Source: Methanomicrobiales archaeon (GTDB taxonomy: Archaea; Halobacteriota; Methanomicrobia; Methanomicrobiales; Methanospirillaceae). Taken from it: DNA of 64,000 nucleotides. Positions 33,703 to 45,000 of the stretch are shown here, piece after piece; the first letter of the stretch is position 1; every line of letters begins with the position of its first letter. The stretch spans positions 1 through 64,000 of the forward strand of contig JALHCK010000011.1 of assembly GCA_022841205.1 (NCBI GenBank), written 5' to 3'. The position numbers and the translations under genes were made by a program. The notes under the pieces were generated by a model. The model was given only the letters and a program-made list of their open reading frames with translations, was not told the DNA's origin and ran no database searches.

Positions 33703-33969
33703 CTAAAACCTCTTATAGACCGCAGCGTCATTCCTGGGCCCAATCGCCAATATCTGGACAACATCATCTTTGACATCATATATGATGCGGTACTCGCCAA
33801 TATCCGCCCGCCGGTAATTGGAGCCGGTAAGTTTCTCCGAATCGTTGGGGAACGGATCGCGCTGCAGGGAGAGCATCTTGAGAGTCACTTGCTTAAAATG
33901 CTTATTCTCCAAGCCCTCCAGGTATTTCCTGGCTTTGTTGGATAAATCAAGCAGGTAACTACTCACCAT
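33703..33969 (-). CDS. RelE/ParE-family toxin
   Basis: 88 aa with the RelE pattern: KARKYLEGLENKHFKQVTLKML, DPFPNDSEKLTG, YRRADIGEYRIIYDV and a C-terminal AIGPRNDAAVYKRF. The basic and Tyr residues used by RelE nucleases (GEYRIIY, R near the end) are present. It overlaps the HEPN gene by 11 bp. No separate RelB-type antitoxin is seen; the MNT/HEPN pair upstream may take part in control. Confidence 0.75.
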   Translation of the reverse strand: MVSSYLLDLSNKARKYLEGLENKHFKQVTLKMLSLQRDPFPNDSEKLTGSNYRRADIGEYRIIYDVKDDVVQILAIGPRNDAAVYKRF

Positions 33970-34480
33970 CCCGTTTCTCCTTCAATAACTGAGCGGTCTT
34001 CTCCGGCCCCATGAAACCGCTCCGGATGCCGTCCTCGGCCTGAGCGATCCAGTAAGCGTCCTCAAGTAGTTTCTCTATCTCCTCCAAACCTACGCTTACG
34101 TTCTTGCAGAGCAGTCGGGCACTATCCTCCGAGAAAGTTTCTTTGTAGTCGGCCAGCTCACGCAGCTCCATACCCCGCTCCAAGGCCCGGTAAGCCTCAC
34201 TGCCCAGCCTGCCGGTTTCAACATACAACTCGTGGACGGCTTGCCTTAGTGCAAGGTGGCTCTCCTCCCGGTATCCCGCCGCGTAGAGAAGAGCGCGGGC
34301 ACCGTGAAAAATGCCGTAATATGCCTGAATGGTGGCCCACTTGAAATTCCCCGAAGCCAGTGACGCTTCGGCTGCGGTTATGTCTTTCTTGCCAACCTCA
34401 AGTTCCTTTCGGATCATACCCTCCGAGATCGTCGCCATCTTTATCCGGTTTTTCTTAATGAGTTCAGCAATCTTAGACAT
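33959..34480 (-). CDS. HEPN-domain protein
   Basis: 173 aa from an internal ATG at 34480 (SKIAELIKKNRIKMA). Pattern of the HEPN fold: GKKDITAAEASLASGNFKWATIQAYYGIFHGARALLYA, YREESHLAL. HEPN proteins paired with nucleotidyltransferases form toxin-antitoxin systems. The catalytic RxxxxH is not clearly present (RQAVH, REESH are near misses), so RNase activity is uncertain. Overlaps both neighbours, forming a three-gene operon. Confidence 0.75.
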   Translation of the reverse strand: MSKIAELIKKNRIKMATISEGMIRKELEVGKKDITAAEASLASGNFKWATIQAYYGIFHGARALLYAAGYREESHLALRQAVHELYVETGRLGSEAYRALERGMELRELADYKETFSEDSARLLCKNVSVGLEEIEKLLEDAYWIAQAEDGIRSGFMGPEKTAQLLKEKRDGE

Positions 34481-35018
34481 CAGTCTCCTCCCATAAAACC
34501 CGGCCCTTATCAATTTCCCTCGCGAAAACCGGGTCTGTTTCTTCCATGTTAATCCATTCCAACGGGCTTACGATGACGGGCCGCAACTCCCTTTCAGAAC
34601 CATCTTCGAATCGACTTATCTCATACCGGGCCGCCTCAGGATCGTCCGTCAGCACGAAAAGATCGATGTCGCTGCTTTGGTCATCATTTCCTATCGCACA
34701 ACTGCCAAACAGAATCACCTTGCGGCAGAGCGGCCGCAACCGCGCTACCAGCGTCTGCAAGTTAACAATGTTGTCCACGACGCGAAACGGCGCCAAAAGC
34801 GGGTGATTCTCCTGAACGCGATAGATCAGCGTTCTTCCCAAGGCTTCCGCTCGTACCAGGCCGACGTCGGCGAACTTCCGCAGTATCTCGCTGGCGCTTC
34901 CCTGACTGATGCGCAGCTCAGCCGCGACGCGGCTCCCATAAATCGCGTCGTCCTTCCTGTGCAAGCTCAGAAAAGAAAGAATCCGCAACGGATTAGGTTG
35001 ATAAATCATAGCCTTCAC
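34473..35018 (-). CDS. HTH-nucleotidyltransferase (MNT) antitoxin-like protein
   Basis: 181 aa. Residues 1-70 are a winged helix (SQGSASEILRKFADVGLV; GRTLIYRV); about 95-125 hold the MNT core GSCAIGNDDQSSDIDLFVL (GSxxxG...DxD). MntA-type enzymes neutralise HEPN toxins, by AMPylation in known cases. The DNA-binding domain suggests that it also represses the operon through the repeated ATTATCGTT sites at 35031-35070. Start ATG 35018 is tentative. Confidence 0.75.
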   Translation of the reverse strand: MKAMIYQPNPLRILSFLSLHRKDDAIYGSRVAAELRISQGSASEILRKFADVGLVRAEALGRTLIYRVQENHPLLAPFRVVDNIVNLQTLVARLRPLCRKVILFGSCAIGNDDQSSDIDLFVLTDDPEAARYEISRFEDGSERELRPVIVSPLEWINMEETDPVFAREIDKGRVLWEETDV

Positions 35019-35030
35019 AGAATCACCGCC

Positions 35031-35070
35031 ATTATCGTTCTGATAATATTATTATCGTTTTAATGATAAC
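35031..35070. promoter_or_regulatory. operator repeats upstream of the MNT operon
   Basis: ATTATCGTT at 35031-35039 and 35051-35059 (20-bp period), each followed by an inverted GATAAT/GATAAC. Two dyads in phase upstream of an HTH-containing antitoxin suggest autoregulation. Confidence 0.5.
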
Positions 35071-35166
35071 ACGTTCAGTGTAACGATGCAAGCACTAACG
35101 ATGAGCGTCGCCGGACAGGCAAGGGCACGGTTGGATAGACCCGCACTGGCACGTCTCATCCGCCGA

Positions 35167-35175
35167 TGATATAAT
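35167..35175 (+). promoter_or_regulatory. extended -10 promoter of mazEF
   Basis: TG-a-TATAAT at 35167-35175, about 38 bp before mazE. Confidence 0.55.
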
Positions 35176-35212
35176 GTAACCACAAAGTAATAACTTTTAA
35201 CGGGGTGACAGC

Positions 35213-35464
35213 ATGCGCGTTGATGTTGTTAAGGTTGGCAATTCAAGGGGAATCCGGCTGCCGGCCGCGGTCCTGAAACAGTGCGGCATCGGGACGACTG
35301 TGGAGCTTGAAGTCCAAAACAACCGAATCATACTGAAGCCGGTCCATACCCCTCGCCAAGGGTGGGCCCTTGCCTTCAAGCGCATGGCGCAGGTCGGCGA
35401 CGATCAGCTGCTTATACCCGATGAGCTCGATCACGAGCTGCTGGAGGAATGGAATGCTGATTGA
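35213..35464 (+). CDS. mazE: MazE/AbrB-type antitoxin
   Basis: 83 aa. The N-terminal swapped-hairpin AbrB fold is clear: VDVVKVGNSRGIRLPAAVLKQCGI, VELEVQNNRIILKPV. The acidic C-terminal tail (DELDHELLEEWNAD) would wrap the toxin. GGGGTG ribosome site. Its end overlaps mazF by 11 bp. Confidence 0.85.
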   Translation: MRVDVVKVGNSRGIRLPAAVLKQCGIGTTVELEVQNNRIILKPVHTPRQGWALAFKRMAQVGDDQLLIPDELDHELLEEWNAD

Positions 35465-35780
35465 CCAGTACTCAGTATATTGGGTGGATCTCAACCCTAC
35501 CAGGAGCGCTGAAATCAACAAGACTCGGCCATACGTGGTGATCTCTCCTCCGGAAATGAATGCCCACCTCAAAACCATCCTCGTAGCACCTGTGACGAGC
35601 CGGGCCCGCGAAGGCTTCCCCACCCGTCTTCCGATGACGGCCGGCGACGTGACCGGCTGGATTGTGCTGGACCAGATCCGGGCCATCGACAAAACCCGGC
35701 TGCACGAAAAAATCGGCGCCCTGGGCGCTGATGAAGTATCGACGCTAAAAAGCATAATCAAGGAAATGCTGGTGGACTAG
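35454..35780 (+). CDS. mazF: MazF-type endoribonuclease toxin
   Basis: 108 aa from ATG 35454 (GGAGGAATG). The PemK/MazF pattern is complete: YSVYWVDLNPTRSAEINKTRPYVVIS, TILVAPVTS, LPMTAGDVTGWIVLDQIRAIDKTRL. Key Arg in NKTRP and the Thr/Ser of PVTS are present, so it is probably active. Stabilises the plasmid with MazE. Confidence 0.9.
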   Translation: MLIDQYSVYWVDLNPTRSAEINKTRPYVVISPPEMNAHLKTILVAPVTSRAREGFPTRLPMTAGDVTGWIVLDQIRAIDKTRLHEKIGALGADEVSTLKSIIKEMLVD

Positions 35781-35822
35781 AGCAGCTGCATCCAGACCAC
35801 CATTGCATATATACAATGATTC

Positions 35823-35953
35823 TGGTACAATATAAACAAAGGACCGGCGTGTTGTGAGCACGCCAGTCCTACAGGTTGACTAACCGGGGAACGGTTAGCT
35901 CAATTAGGGGTTGTGAAATAACCGACGACTTGAGCAGGGGCGGTTATTTCGCT
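35823..35953 (+). ncRNA. candidate type I antitoxin RNA
   Basis: Extended -10 TG-g-TACAAT (35823-35831), start near 35838. Three stems follow: GGACCGGCGTG / CACGCCAGTCC, CTAACC / GGTTAG and the terminator GAAATAACCG / CGGTTATTTC (35915-35950). The terminator's right arm is complementary to the last codons and stop of the peptide at 35944-36006. Same arrangement as the 18.5-kb locus. Confidence 0.5.
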
Positions 35954-36006
35954 TTCATGACCAAAACCAGGAGCGTGGCAAATGCTACTTCAAACATGAG
36001 GAGCAT
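35944..36006 (-). CDS. 20-aa hydrophobic peptide, type I toxin candidate
   Basis: ATG at 36006 with GGAG; the peptide MLLMFEVAFATLLVLVMKAK is one helix with a basic end and resembles the small holin-like toxins of Firmicutes (F-E-V...F-A-T-L pattern). It ends inside the terminator of the opposing RNA. Its length alone gives weak coding evidence; the paired RNA raises it. Confidence 0.45.
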   Translation of the reverse strand: MLLMFEVAFATLLVLVMKAK

Positions 36007-39000
36007 TTGTCGCAACTCCAGGAAGTATAAAACCTCGCTACTCGCGAGGTTTTATACTTTTTCGTCAAATTCTTGTTGTGTCGTTCGGAGCTGCTTTTTT
36101 AATATATCCTGCCAGAGCCGCTGAGGGATTTCCTTGGCTACGGCATGCGAAATCTTTGTGCGCAGCAATGTCCCATCGTTAAGAACCTTCTCATAATACC
36201 AGTGATCGGTGTCGCGGACTAACACCCAGCCAGTATTGTCACAATATTTTTTTAGGTCGCGAAATTTAGGCGGCATGGTTTATATCAATAAAGCCTTTAA
36301 TCTCAGTGTCATCATCGGCAAGGATGACGCGCATGATATAAGGTAGATGATCGCGCCGATTCGGCGCATTTACAAATAAAGGCAAACGTTCCATGTAATC
36401 CGCGGCGTATACCTTTAGCTCATCAACTACAGCCTGGACAGCCGCCTCAAGCGATTCGGCGTTCTCAACAATATCCATGGCGTTAAGGCTGACAGTTACG
36501 GACTGATCACCTTCGTCATATACATCGGCTTTCAACCTGTAGGCAGCCAGCATGGCCTTCTGGGTTTCCCGTTTTATCACCAGGACTTCTTCCTTGTTCT
36601 TTCGATTGATGGCGACAGCCGCTTTCTCGTTGCTGATAAGTTTATCAAAAACATTGGAAAGGTTGGCGCGGGCACTGGTAAAAGGCATTGAGTCAAGCAA
36701 CATAGCAGCTTTCATCTCCTTATGCTCCTCTCTTTGGTATAGTATATTCAAATCATAGCATAATATGTACTCAATGTACAGACTGTACAACACGAATTAT
36801 CTTCATGGTCGGCTATGATGATGAAACCCAGCGTTCGGCCGGAGCTCTATTTGGTGCTCCGGATAAGCCATAAGCTTGATGCTTATGGCTTAATTATTCG
36901 GCTGACTTATCCTGATCCAGCTCGTCCTTCTGGTATAGCTTCAGGCCACTGAGCCGTCCCTTGCCGCGCTCCTCGCGCAGCTTGCGTACGGCTTTTTGCA
37001 TCTGGCCATTGATCGAGCCGCGGAGGAACAGGCCGGCCTCGCCGGGTCGATTCAGGGAATAGAGCAGCCGGCGCCATTCGGAACGCTCCTGGTATAGCCG
37101 GTCGATCTTTTCGCCTATACTGTCCGCCTGTTTCTTTATTTCCATGTTGCGGGCCATAAACTTATCAACGATACCCTGAATTTGATTCCGGATCTCCGGC
37201 TTCTCCTTCTCGACATTCCATCCGGCCCGCCTGGCCTTGATGGAATCAGCAAGGTCATTAATCTCAGTTTTCCAAGTTTTCAAATTTTCCGCCGCCTGCA
37301 TATGCTCCTTATAAGCTTCAGGCTCCAAATTTTGGTCAGGCACCGGTTTCTCATCAAAGCGCTTTTTCTCAAACTTATATAATTTCCGTTCGTCGAACAA
37401 TAATTTCTCATCACGACGAATCGACGCCAACAAGCCCTTAGATGAGCGCCATTCTGCTATCGCTTTGGCATTCATTTCGGAGCGTATTTTCTTTAAAACT
37501 TTTTTCCGTTCTAGCTTTGCGGCCTTGATCTCTTTGATTAAATCAGGCAATCTCACGACCGCAATTTGCCGCAGCTCTCCAAGGCTATAATCAGGATACA
37601 TTTCCTTGAGTATTGCCTTCGGAGACTGCTCCTTTTCGTAACTCTCACTTAATCCTTGGGCTTTGAGCATCCCGTCCTTCATCGTTTCTATTTCTTTTAT
37701 CGTTGCATCATCCATTGTCCGGTTTTGCAGTTTCTCCTTCATGGCCGCCAGCTCAGCCACGCGGCGATCATAATGTTTTCGCCAATAAGGTAATTTCGGG
37801 TCGTGCCCGCGTTCCTTCGCCGCACGCTCCAAACGGAAAGCTTCGAGTTTTAACCTATTCTGCAAGAGCGTATATTCCCGCTTCAGTTTTATCCAATACA
37901 TTTTTTCGGCAATAGTAAAAGAATGCGCGCTGCGCGTTTTTCTCCTTTCATTTACCTTCGATGCCATATTACTCGCGGTGAGCTGCTTCAAGTTTCTCGA
38001 TTCATGCAGAAACTGTACTTTGAGCATATTTGCTTCGGCTCTGGATTGCCAATACTTCGCTCTGATCTTATTACGTTGTTCAGGATCTGTAACCCCGGCC
38101 GTCAGCGTTCTTAAATCCCGGGCAACCGCTGACGCCATTTTAGGCCCCAGGTGTTTTTCGGCCGGAGCATCCAATAACTGAGCCGCGTCAAAATCGCCTC
38201 TGCTCATTGCAGCAAGGTACTGCTCTGTCTTCTTCCGGTGATCGACACGGGCGACAAACCCTTCCCTTGCCAAAATCTCATTTTGCATTTTTGCGAAATC
38301 CTCGCGCATGTACCGTAAATAGCCGGAACGCTCATTACCGTTCCAACGTGCGTCCTTGGGCGGCCCTCCCAATTCTGGCTTCAGCTTGTTTGCCCGACTG
38401 AAAAATGTTTGCGCGTCCCGTTGTATTCCGTCCAGTTTTCGCTCACAAAACATTATATGCACATGCGGGTTTTGGACGCCCCAGGCAAGTGCCGCCGATT
38501 TTTCATGAATTGCGTAAGTGTAGACAAAATCGGGACCGAGGTGTTTGTCGATGAATCGCTGGACAAGTTCTTTGTGATGTTCAAACGAAAATTCATTCGG
38601 TAAGGCAAATTCTATTTCACGAAAAGAGGTCCGCCCGGCCAATGTTTCGTATTTCTCGGATGCGCTCCAAAAGCGCCGGGGGTTATCTTTCGCCCACTCC
38701 GGCATGTTACCATGCGCCTTGTAAATTAGTTCCTCCGCCTTATCGCCTTCCGCATATTTTCCTTCCCTGCATATATAATCGGAGCGTAGATCGGCGCGCG
38801 GCTTCTCTCGCCCTTGACGGTCTGAGCTTGTTTTGATTGTGAAATGATAACTGGCCATTAATGTAACCTCGTCATTAGTTTCGTCAGCTTGTTCATGAAG
38901 TTTTCGCAGAAAACTCTAGCATCCTCGGGATGCTGATTCGCGAGGCGAACTAAGCGGGACGCGCTACGATGCGTTTTTGCAAAAAACGCCGTAGCGAGGC

Positions 39001-42000
39001 AAGCGTCGCCGAAGGCGGAAACCGGCGAAAGCCGCGCACGAGTAACTTTAGTTACTCCTAAGTGCGCCTTGTCGGAAAATCTCCGCACCTCCCCGTTCGT
39101 GTTTAGCATACCATAATCCGGTTTTTGTGGCAAGATTTGCTTTTCCTCTTCGAATTAGGCGCTCCGATTTTGCGACTTCGGTTTAACTCGCTCCGCTCGT
39201 TAACTCAGTTACTCTTTATGGCCGCTGAAGAATACAGTCATTCTGAGGAGGGGCGATCATGAATCTCTTCACCCCTGTTCCTCGTCACCTGGATTGGAGG
39301 TGTAGCGAACCGGGCTTAATCTCTTGCCGCTATCGCCATACAGGCAAGTTAAAGGCAAATGCCGTATAAATTTGATCTAGCCCTGGCTTGCTATTGCAAG
39401 CTCACATGCCTTTATTGAAAAAACAGGTCGTTCCCGTGTCTTCGCTACTTATGACTTAGCCGCGCAACCTTTTTCCCTTGCCTGACTATCTATTTGAACG
39501 GCGATTCCTATTTTTATGCTATTATGTAATTAGGGAATTTTTTTGGGGGTAGGCGGCTTTAAACGTTCTCTTTGCCTATGGCTCCCGAGACGGCTTTTAA
39601 CTATCGCTCAGGATTTATGAATATAGCGTTCTATGTAATTCGTGATTTTTTTATTGCCGGTATGATTATTTTATTGCCACTTAGAAAAGTGCTGAATATC
39701 TTGCCGGTTATAAATCGCCTTCCTTCTCTATTGATTACTTGATTCTCGTTGAGTGATTTTTTTATTGCCGGTTATTTGATTTCGATTAATCCCTTGCCGC
39801 TATAACCGGCAAGATATTTTCCTTGCCGGTTTGACTTAAAATCTTGCTTAAAACGTTTTTTCTCAACCGGCAAAGAAATAATCATTAAGGCAAGATATTT
39901 TCCTTGCCAGTATGAGTCGCGCCGGTAGCGGCCTCTCGGACTTATCCACAGGAAAATTTGCCCTATATGTATGTTTTATTTTTAAAAGAAAGACAAACAG
40001 CGCCGTCAGGGGCTACTCCTGATAACTGGCAAGAAAATAATCATCAATTGTTGCCAAATGCAGGAATTAGTTTACGAAAGAAGAAACATAATATCGACCC
40101 CGGATGAAAGGAGTCGTTTACGTGAAGAAATTGGTTGTCAGAGAGAACACACGAGTTTCGTACACCGATGAAATGTCTATCGGCAGCTTGCCATTGGATA
40201 AAGCGGAACAAATGGCCGTGCAAACAATGATGGCTTATTTTGATCCTCGTTATCCTGGTGAGGAGATTCCTGTGGATATCCGCGGTATCGCCAGGATAAG
40301 TGGTAAGAAACTCGGCAATCTTCGCGTCCAGTTCGCCCGGGCCGGTATCACCTTAACTGAAACGGCTTTTTACAGGCTTGACTTAGCGGGCACCGGCAAT
40401 AAAAAAAGGCCTGCCAACGCCCTGGTTTCATACGAAGGTATTCCCCTGTTTAAGAAGATCCGTTTCGACGCTGAGTCGGACATGCTTATCGGCATCTTCA
40501 ACGAGCTTATTATCCCTTTAATGATAGCTAATGACAAAACTCCGATTTATCGCTTGTCGATGCTCTATGATTTTCGTTCCCAATATTCATTCCGTCTCCT
40601 GGCTCTTATCGTCAAAAAGTATTTGGAAAGTGGCAAGAAAAACAGCTTCTTTATCCCGCTTGACGAGCTGCAGGCAATTGTCATTTCACCTAAGAAAGAA
40701 CGTGGAAATAAGACCTTATTCCGCGTCAGTAATTTCAATCAGTCGGTCATGGCGCCGGCGCTGCGCGATATAAATAACTACCCCAAGTCGCCGATCACCA
40801 TCACCGTCGAGGAAGTTTTGGGTGAAACCGGAAAACGTGGCGGCGACAAGACTATGGGGTATACTTTCTCCATCGAGGAGAAAGAGGGCATGTCCATTGA
40901 AATGTACATGGACAAGATTGATTTGACAGACGAGCTGGTCAAGAGAGGCTTCACCAGGTCGCTGGCCAAAAAGGTCACTGAGGAGAAGTCTTGGAACGTT
41001 ATCCGTAGAAACATGTATTACTTTGACTCCAAGGTTAAGAAGAATGGCAAGTCGTCTGATCAATTAGGAAAGATTTTATATACCTTCATCGAGCAAGATA
41101 CCGAGAAAAAAGAGCGCCGGGCGATGGAGTTTGTCAACGTGCAGCATTTACCCGGCCCACCCGAGCTATCATTATTTGAAGAGGATACCACTGACGAACC
41201 GTTCGATCTTGAAAGTAGTCAGTTTTATCAGGAGTATAAAGAAAAGCATCCCGGTCGCGGAGTTGTTGTTGAAAGTATGATTGGAAAGACGAAAAACTTA
41301 GCTTAGTTTGAAATATTCATAACCGGAGCTGCGGATCGACCGCGACTCCGGTTTTATATTTTTTATATTATAAGCAGGATTTGGAATTTTTATGTATAAT
41401 ATCAATATTAATAATAATATCAAAAACGTATTCAAAAATAATATTATTGGAGGGCTTGTGTATGAGTAGATCGGCAGTAAAAAAATCATTATTGAAAAAA
41501 CCTTACGTAATTTCAGTTATTTGTCAGAAGGGAGGCGTTGGTAAAACTACTTGTGCTATAGTTTTATCTACCCTACTCGCTAGTATGGGCTATAAAGTTC
41601 TCGGCCTGGATGTAGACCAGCAGGGTAACTATACTGAGACCTTCACTGGAATTTCTATTCGAGACCTGCGTTTAGATGGTTATTTGGGTGTCATTTATGC
41701 AATTAATCCAGCTGAAGATCCTCGAGAATTTTTGGTCAAGGAAAATGAATTGAGTGACAGGCTGCCGGAGAATTTCGATTTGCTTATCGGCGACGAGCGA
41801 ACCGGTTTCTTTAGCGAAAAAATAAGGGAATACAAAATTCAGGACAAAAACAGTGTTCTTAAGAACATGATTGCTAGATTTGACACCGATTACGATTTTG
41901 TTATCATTGACACAGCGCCTGCGTTATCCCCCATGCTCACAAACGCCCTGGTCGCCTCCGATGGTGTCGTCTGCATCTATCAGCCGGAAAAATATTGTTA

Positions 42001-45000
42001 CTCGGCAATGTTTAGCCTGTTTGAAACTATTCGTGAAGTGCAGGCATTTAATCCTAATCTCAAACCACTTGGGATTCTTACGGCTCTCATGGATGGACGT
42101 CGAAGCGACATGCAAGAATTTGTGGATCTCATATTTGGCGATCAGGAACTCGGAAAATACTGTTTTAAAACGATAATCAGCAGGAAGGCTTCAACCGGCC
42201 GCCTCGCTTATGCGGGTGTCGTAAAAAGGATTAACCCAGAAGCTGATCTGGGAATGAAACAATATGTTCCTTTCGTCAAAGAGCTTTTGGAACGTATCCG
42301 TAAGAACTAGCTTTGAATTCATGATTATAAGGAGTTGTAGATATGGTAAAAAGAGTAAGCGTAAAGGATTCTGTTGGCCGCGGCCCAGCAGGTGCTTTAT
42401 TGACAGGTGGGGGGAATGTAAATAATATTGATAATGTAGATGATAATAACAACGAAAATAATATCAAAAAGAATATTAATATTGATAATAAAAATAAAAC
42501 TGAAAATGTTAATAAAAACAATAATAATCATGAGATTGATAATGAAAATATTGATAGTAACAAAAACAAAAATAAAACTAATAACAACGATGAAAATATA
42601 AATGATAATGTAAATGTTATTGAGCGCCTGCAGAAGAAGAGGGCGAAGCCGAAGTTTACGGATGAGCATACGCTGGACTCTTTTTGGATTGATAACAGAA
42701 TTCTAGCCACTCTCAAGAAGCTGACCACGGACAAAGACGGCAAAATGATAAAAAGTATGAAAATGCAAATCTTCGACGAAGCGATACGAGATTACTTTAA
42801 AAAATACGGCATTAAAATCCATGGGGAATAAGCCGTAACTTTCCTGTGGGCGGGCAGGTGGTGTGGACAGGTAGGCGCGATGTGGGGCTACCAACGGCTT
42901 GCCCCCAGCGCCGTAAGCTGTCCACATCATCGTTGGCCGTCCACAGGCGATCATCACACATAATACTATCCCTGGCCGTTTATTATGGTCAGGGATTTTT
43001 TATTATTCAATAAAGATAATTAAGAAGAATTTGTCGAATTTTATCGACTATGGGACGCGTTTTTCGGATCGCTGATGGTATCACAAGCAGAGAGAGGCGC
43101 AAGAGCTTTCGCGGCATAACAGGGACCCCCTACGGGCTACCCCCTATTATTCCACGGACTCTTGCGCCTCTCTCTTAGCTTGCGAGAGCTTATCGCCAGC
43201 GAAAAACGCTGCAGGGGCCATGTCTCTGCCAATAAAAGGAGGTAGATACAAAGTGCTAACTGAAATCCACTGCAAGGAAAAAGCTGTGATTGAAGCCGTA
43301 ACAAGAGCAGAAGAAGCAGGCCAGTTGCAAGTCCTCTACGAGGAACTGACGGAAAATTGCTTATGGTTCTATGACCCGGTTAAAAAACGATTAGTAATTA
43401 ATAAATACAGAATAAAAGGTGAGCTCCCATAAGGAGCTCATTTCTCATTTAAAGCTTTAATTATTTTGATCAGCCGTCTCACTTCGTCCAAGGATACGTT
43501 ATGCTTATTCATCTGTAACGCCAACTCGCCAATCTGATTGATATACTCATCACTGCAATGGACTTCGGCCGCCAGCTCCTGGATCGATGTGATACCGTCA
43601 CTGGCAGTCTTACTTACAAGATCAGAAGGATTTAATCCATTCAAGGTTAGTAACTCAGGTGTACCTAATAGACCGGCCGCATGGAGAAAATCTTCATACG
43701 TGACACCATTCTCGGCCTTGGAGGCCAATTTTTCGATTGTCCCGAAACCAGGGGGCGACACCTGTTTTTGCTGTAAAAGCCGCAAGATATGAGCTTTACT
43801 GACACCGACTTCTTTGGCATAAGCATAAGCAGTACGTTTACCCAATGCTTTCTTTAAAAGAAGTGCAAATTGTTCCGCGTCGAAATTTCCCAACAAATTC
43901 GACACCTGCCTTTGTTTTGAAATCATTAAGTAATAAAGTAATAAATTTACATTTATCAACAAATATAAACAAAATTATTCGAAAAATGCATTTACAATGC
44001 AACTAGTATCTTGTATGATACTAATAGTAACACGTAATTTACCAAGAACATGAAAGATACTAAGAAGGGGGATCAGATGTTGCATAAACAGAAGCGACAA
44101 CCGATAGTCAGCATAAATCAAGAAAGATTTATGCTGGATTTTCTTTACGGAATTTTTAAGGGAGACCGAAAAGCGTGCGCTGCGGCACTAGAAGTACATT
44201 TGAACACCCTTAACAACTTTGTCAGGGGAAAAGCAAAAAAGTTTGCCACATCAAAGATTGAGTCCGGCCTTGTAAATTACTGTAATGAACATAAAATTGA
44301 CCGTGACACATTCTTTGCTACAAAAAAAATAACTTAGACAACAGGAAAGGAAAATCCTTTAAATAGGAGGACATATGTCGATACAGGAATTAAGGGAAAG
44401 TAAAAACACATATCCCGAAGATGAAAGTAAAAATCTCGAACATGCTAAATATACGAAGGAAACAATAGAGGAAAACTTACTCTACATAAATCGGGTATTG
44501 AGACGCTCCTTATATGCATCACTAGCTATAGTTGGTGTATTGGTAGGGTGCGTCGTTTTTTTGGCCTACAAAAATCCAATGATTCCGGTGCTAGTTCGCT
44601 CGGACGCCACCGGGAACATCGAGACAGTTGGGCTTATCAAGGAAATAAAAGCGGAACCGAATGAGGCTGAAATTCGGCACTTCATAGAAAAATTCATAGA
44701 AAAGGCCCGTAAATTACCACTAGACCCTGTAGTGGTGAAGGATAACAGAGTGGAAGTAGCGGCATTCACCGACACGGCCACGCGTGCAAAACTGGTCGAA
44801 GATCTGAGAAAAGAACGGATGAATGAACGAATCGGGACGGAAACGAGCCAGCTGCAGATGGTCTCTAATGTAAAACAGTCTCCGAACACGTACCGAGTCT
44901 CATGGCGGGAAGAAGTATTTAACCGGGATGGAACGGTGAAGGATAGATACAATATGACCGGCACCTTCACTATAAAGATAGTAAAAGGCGGCAAAAACGA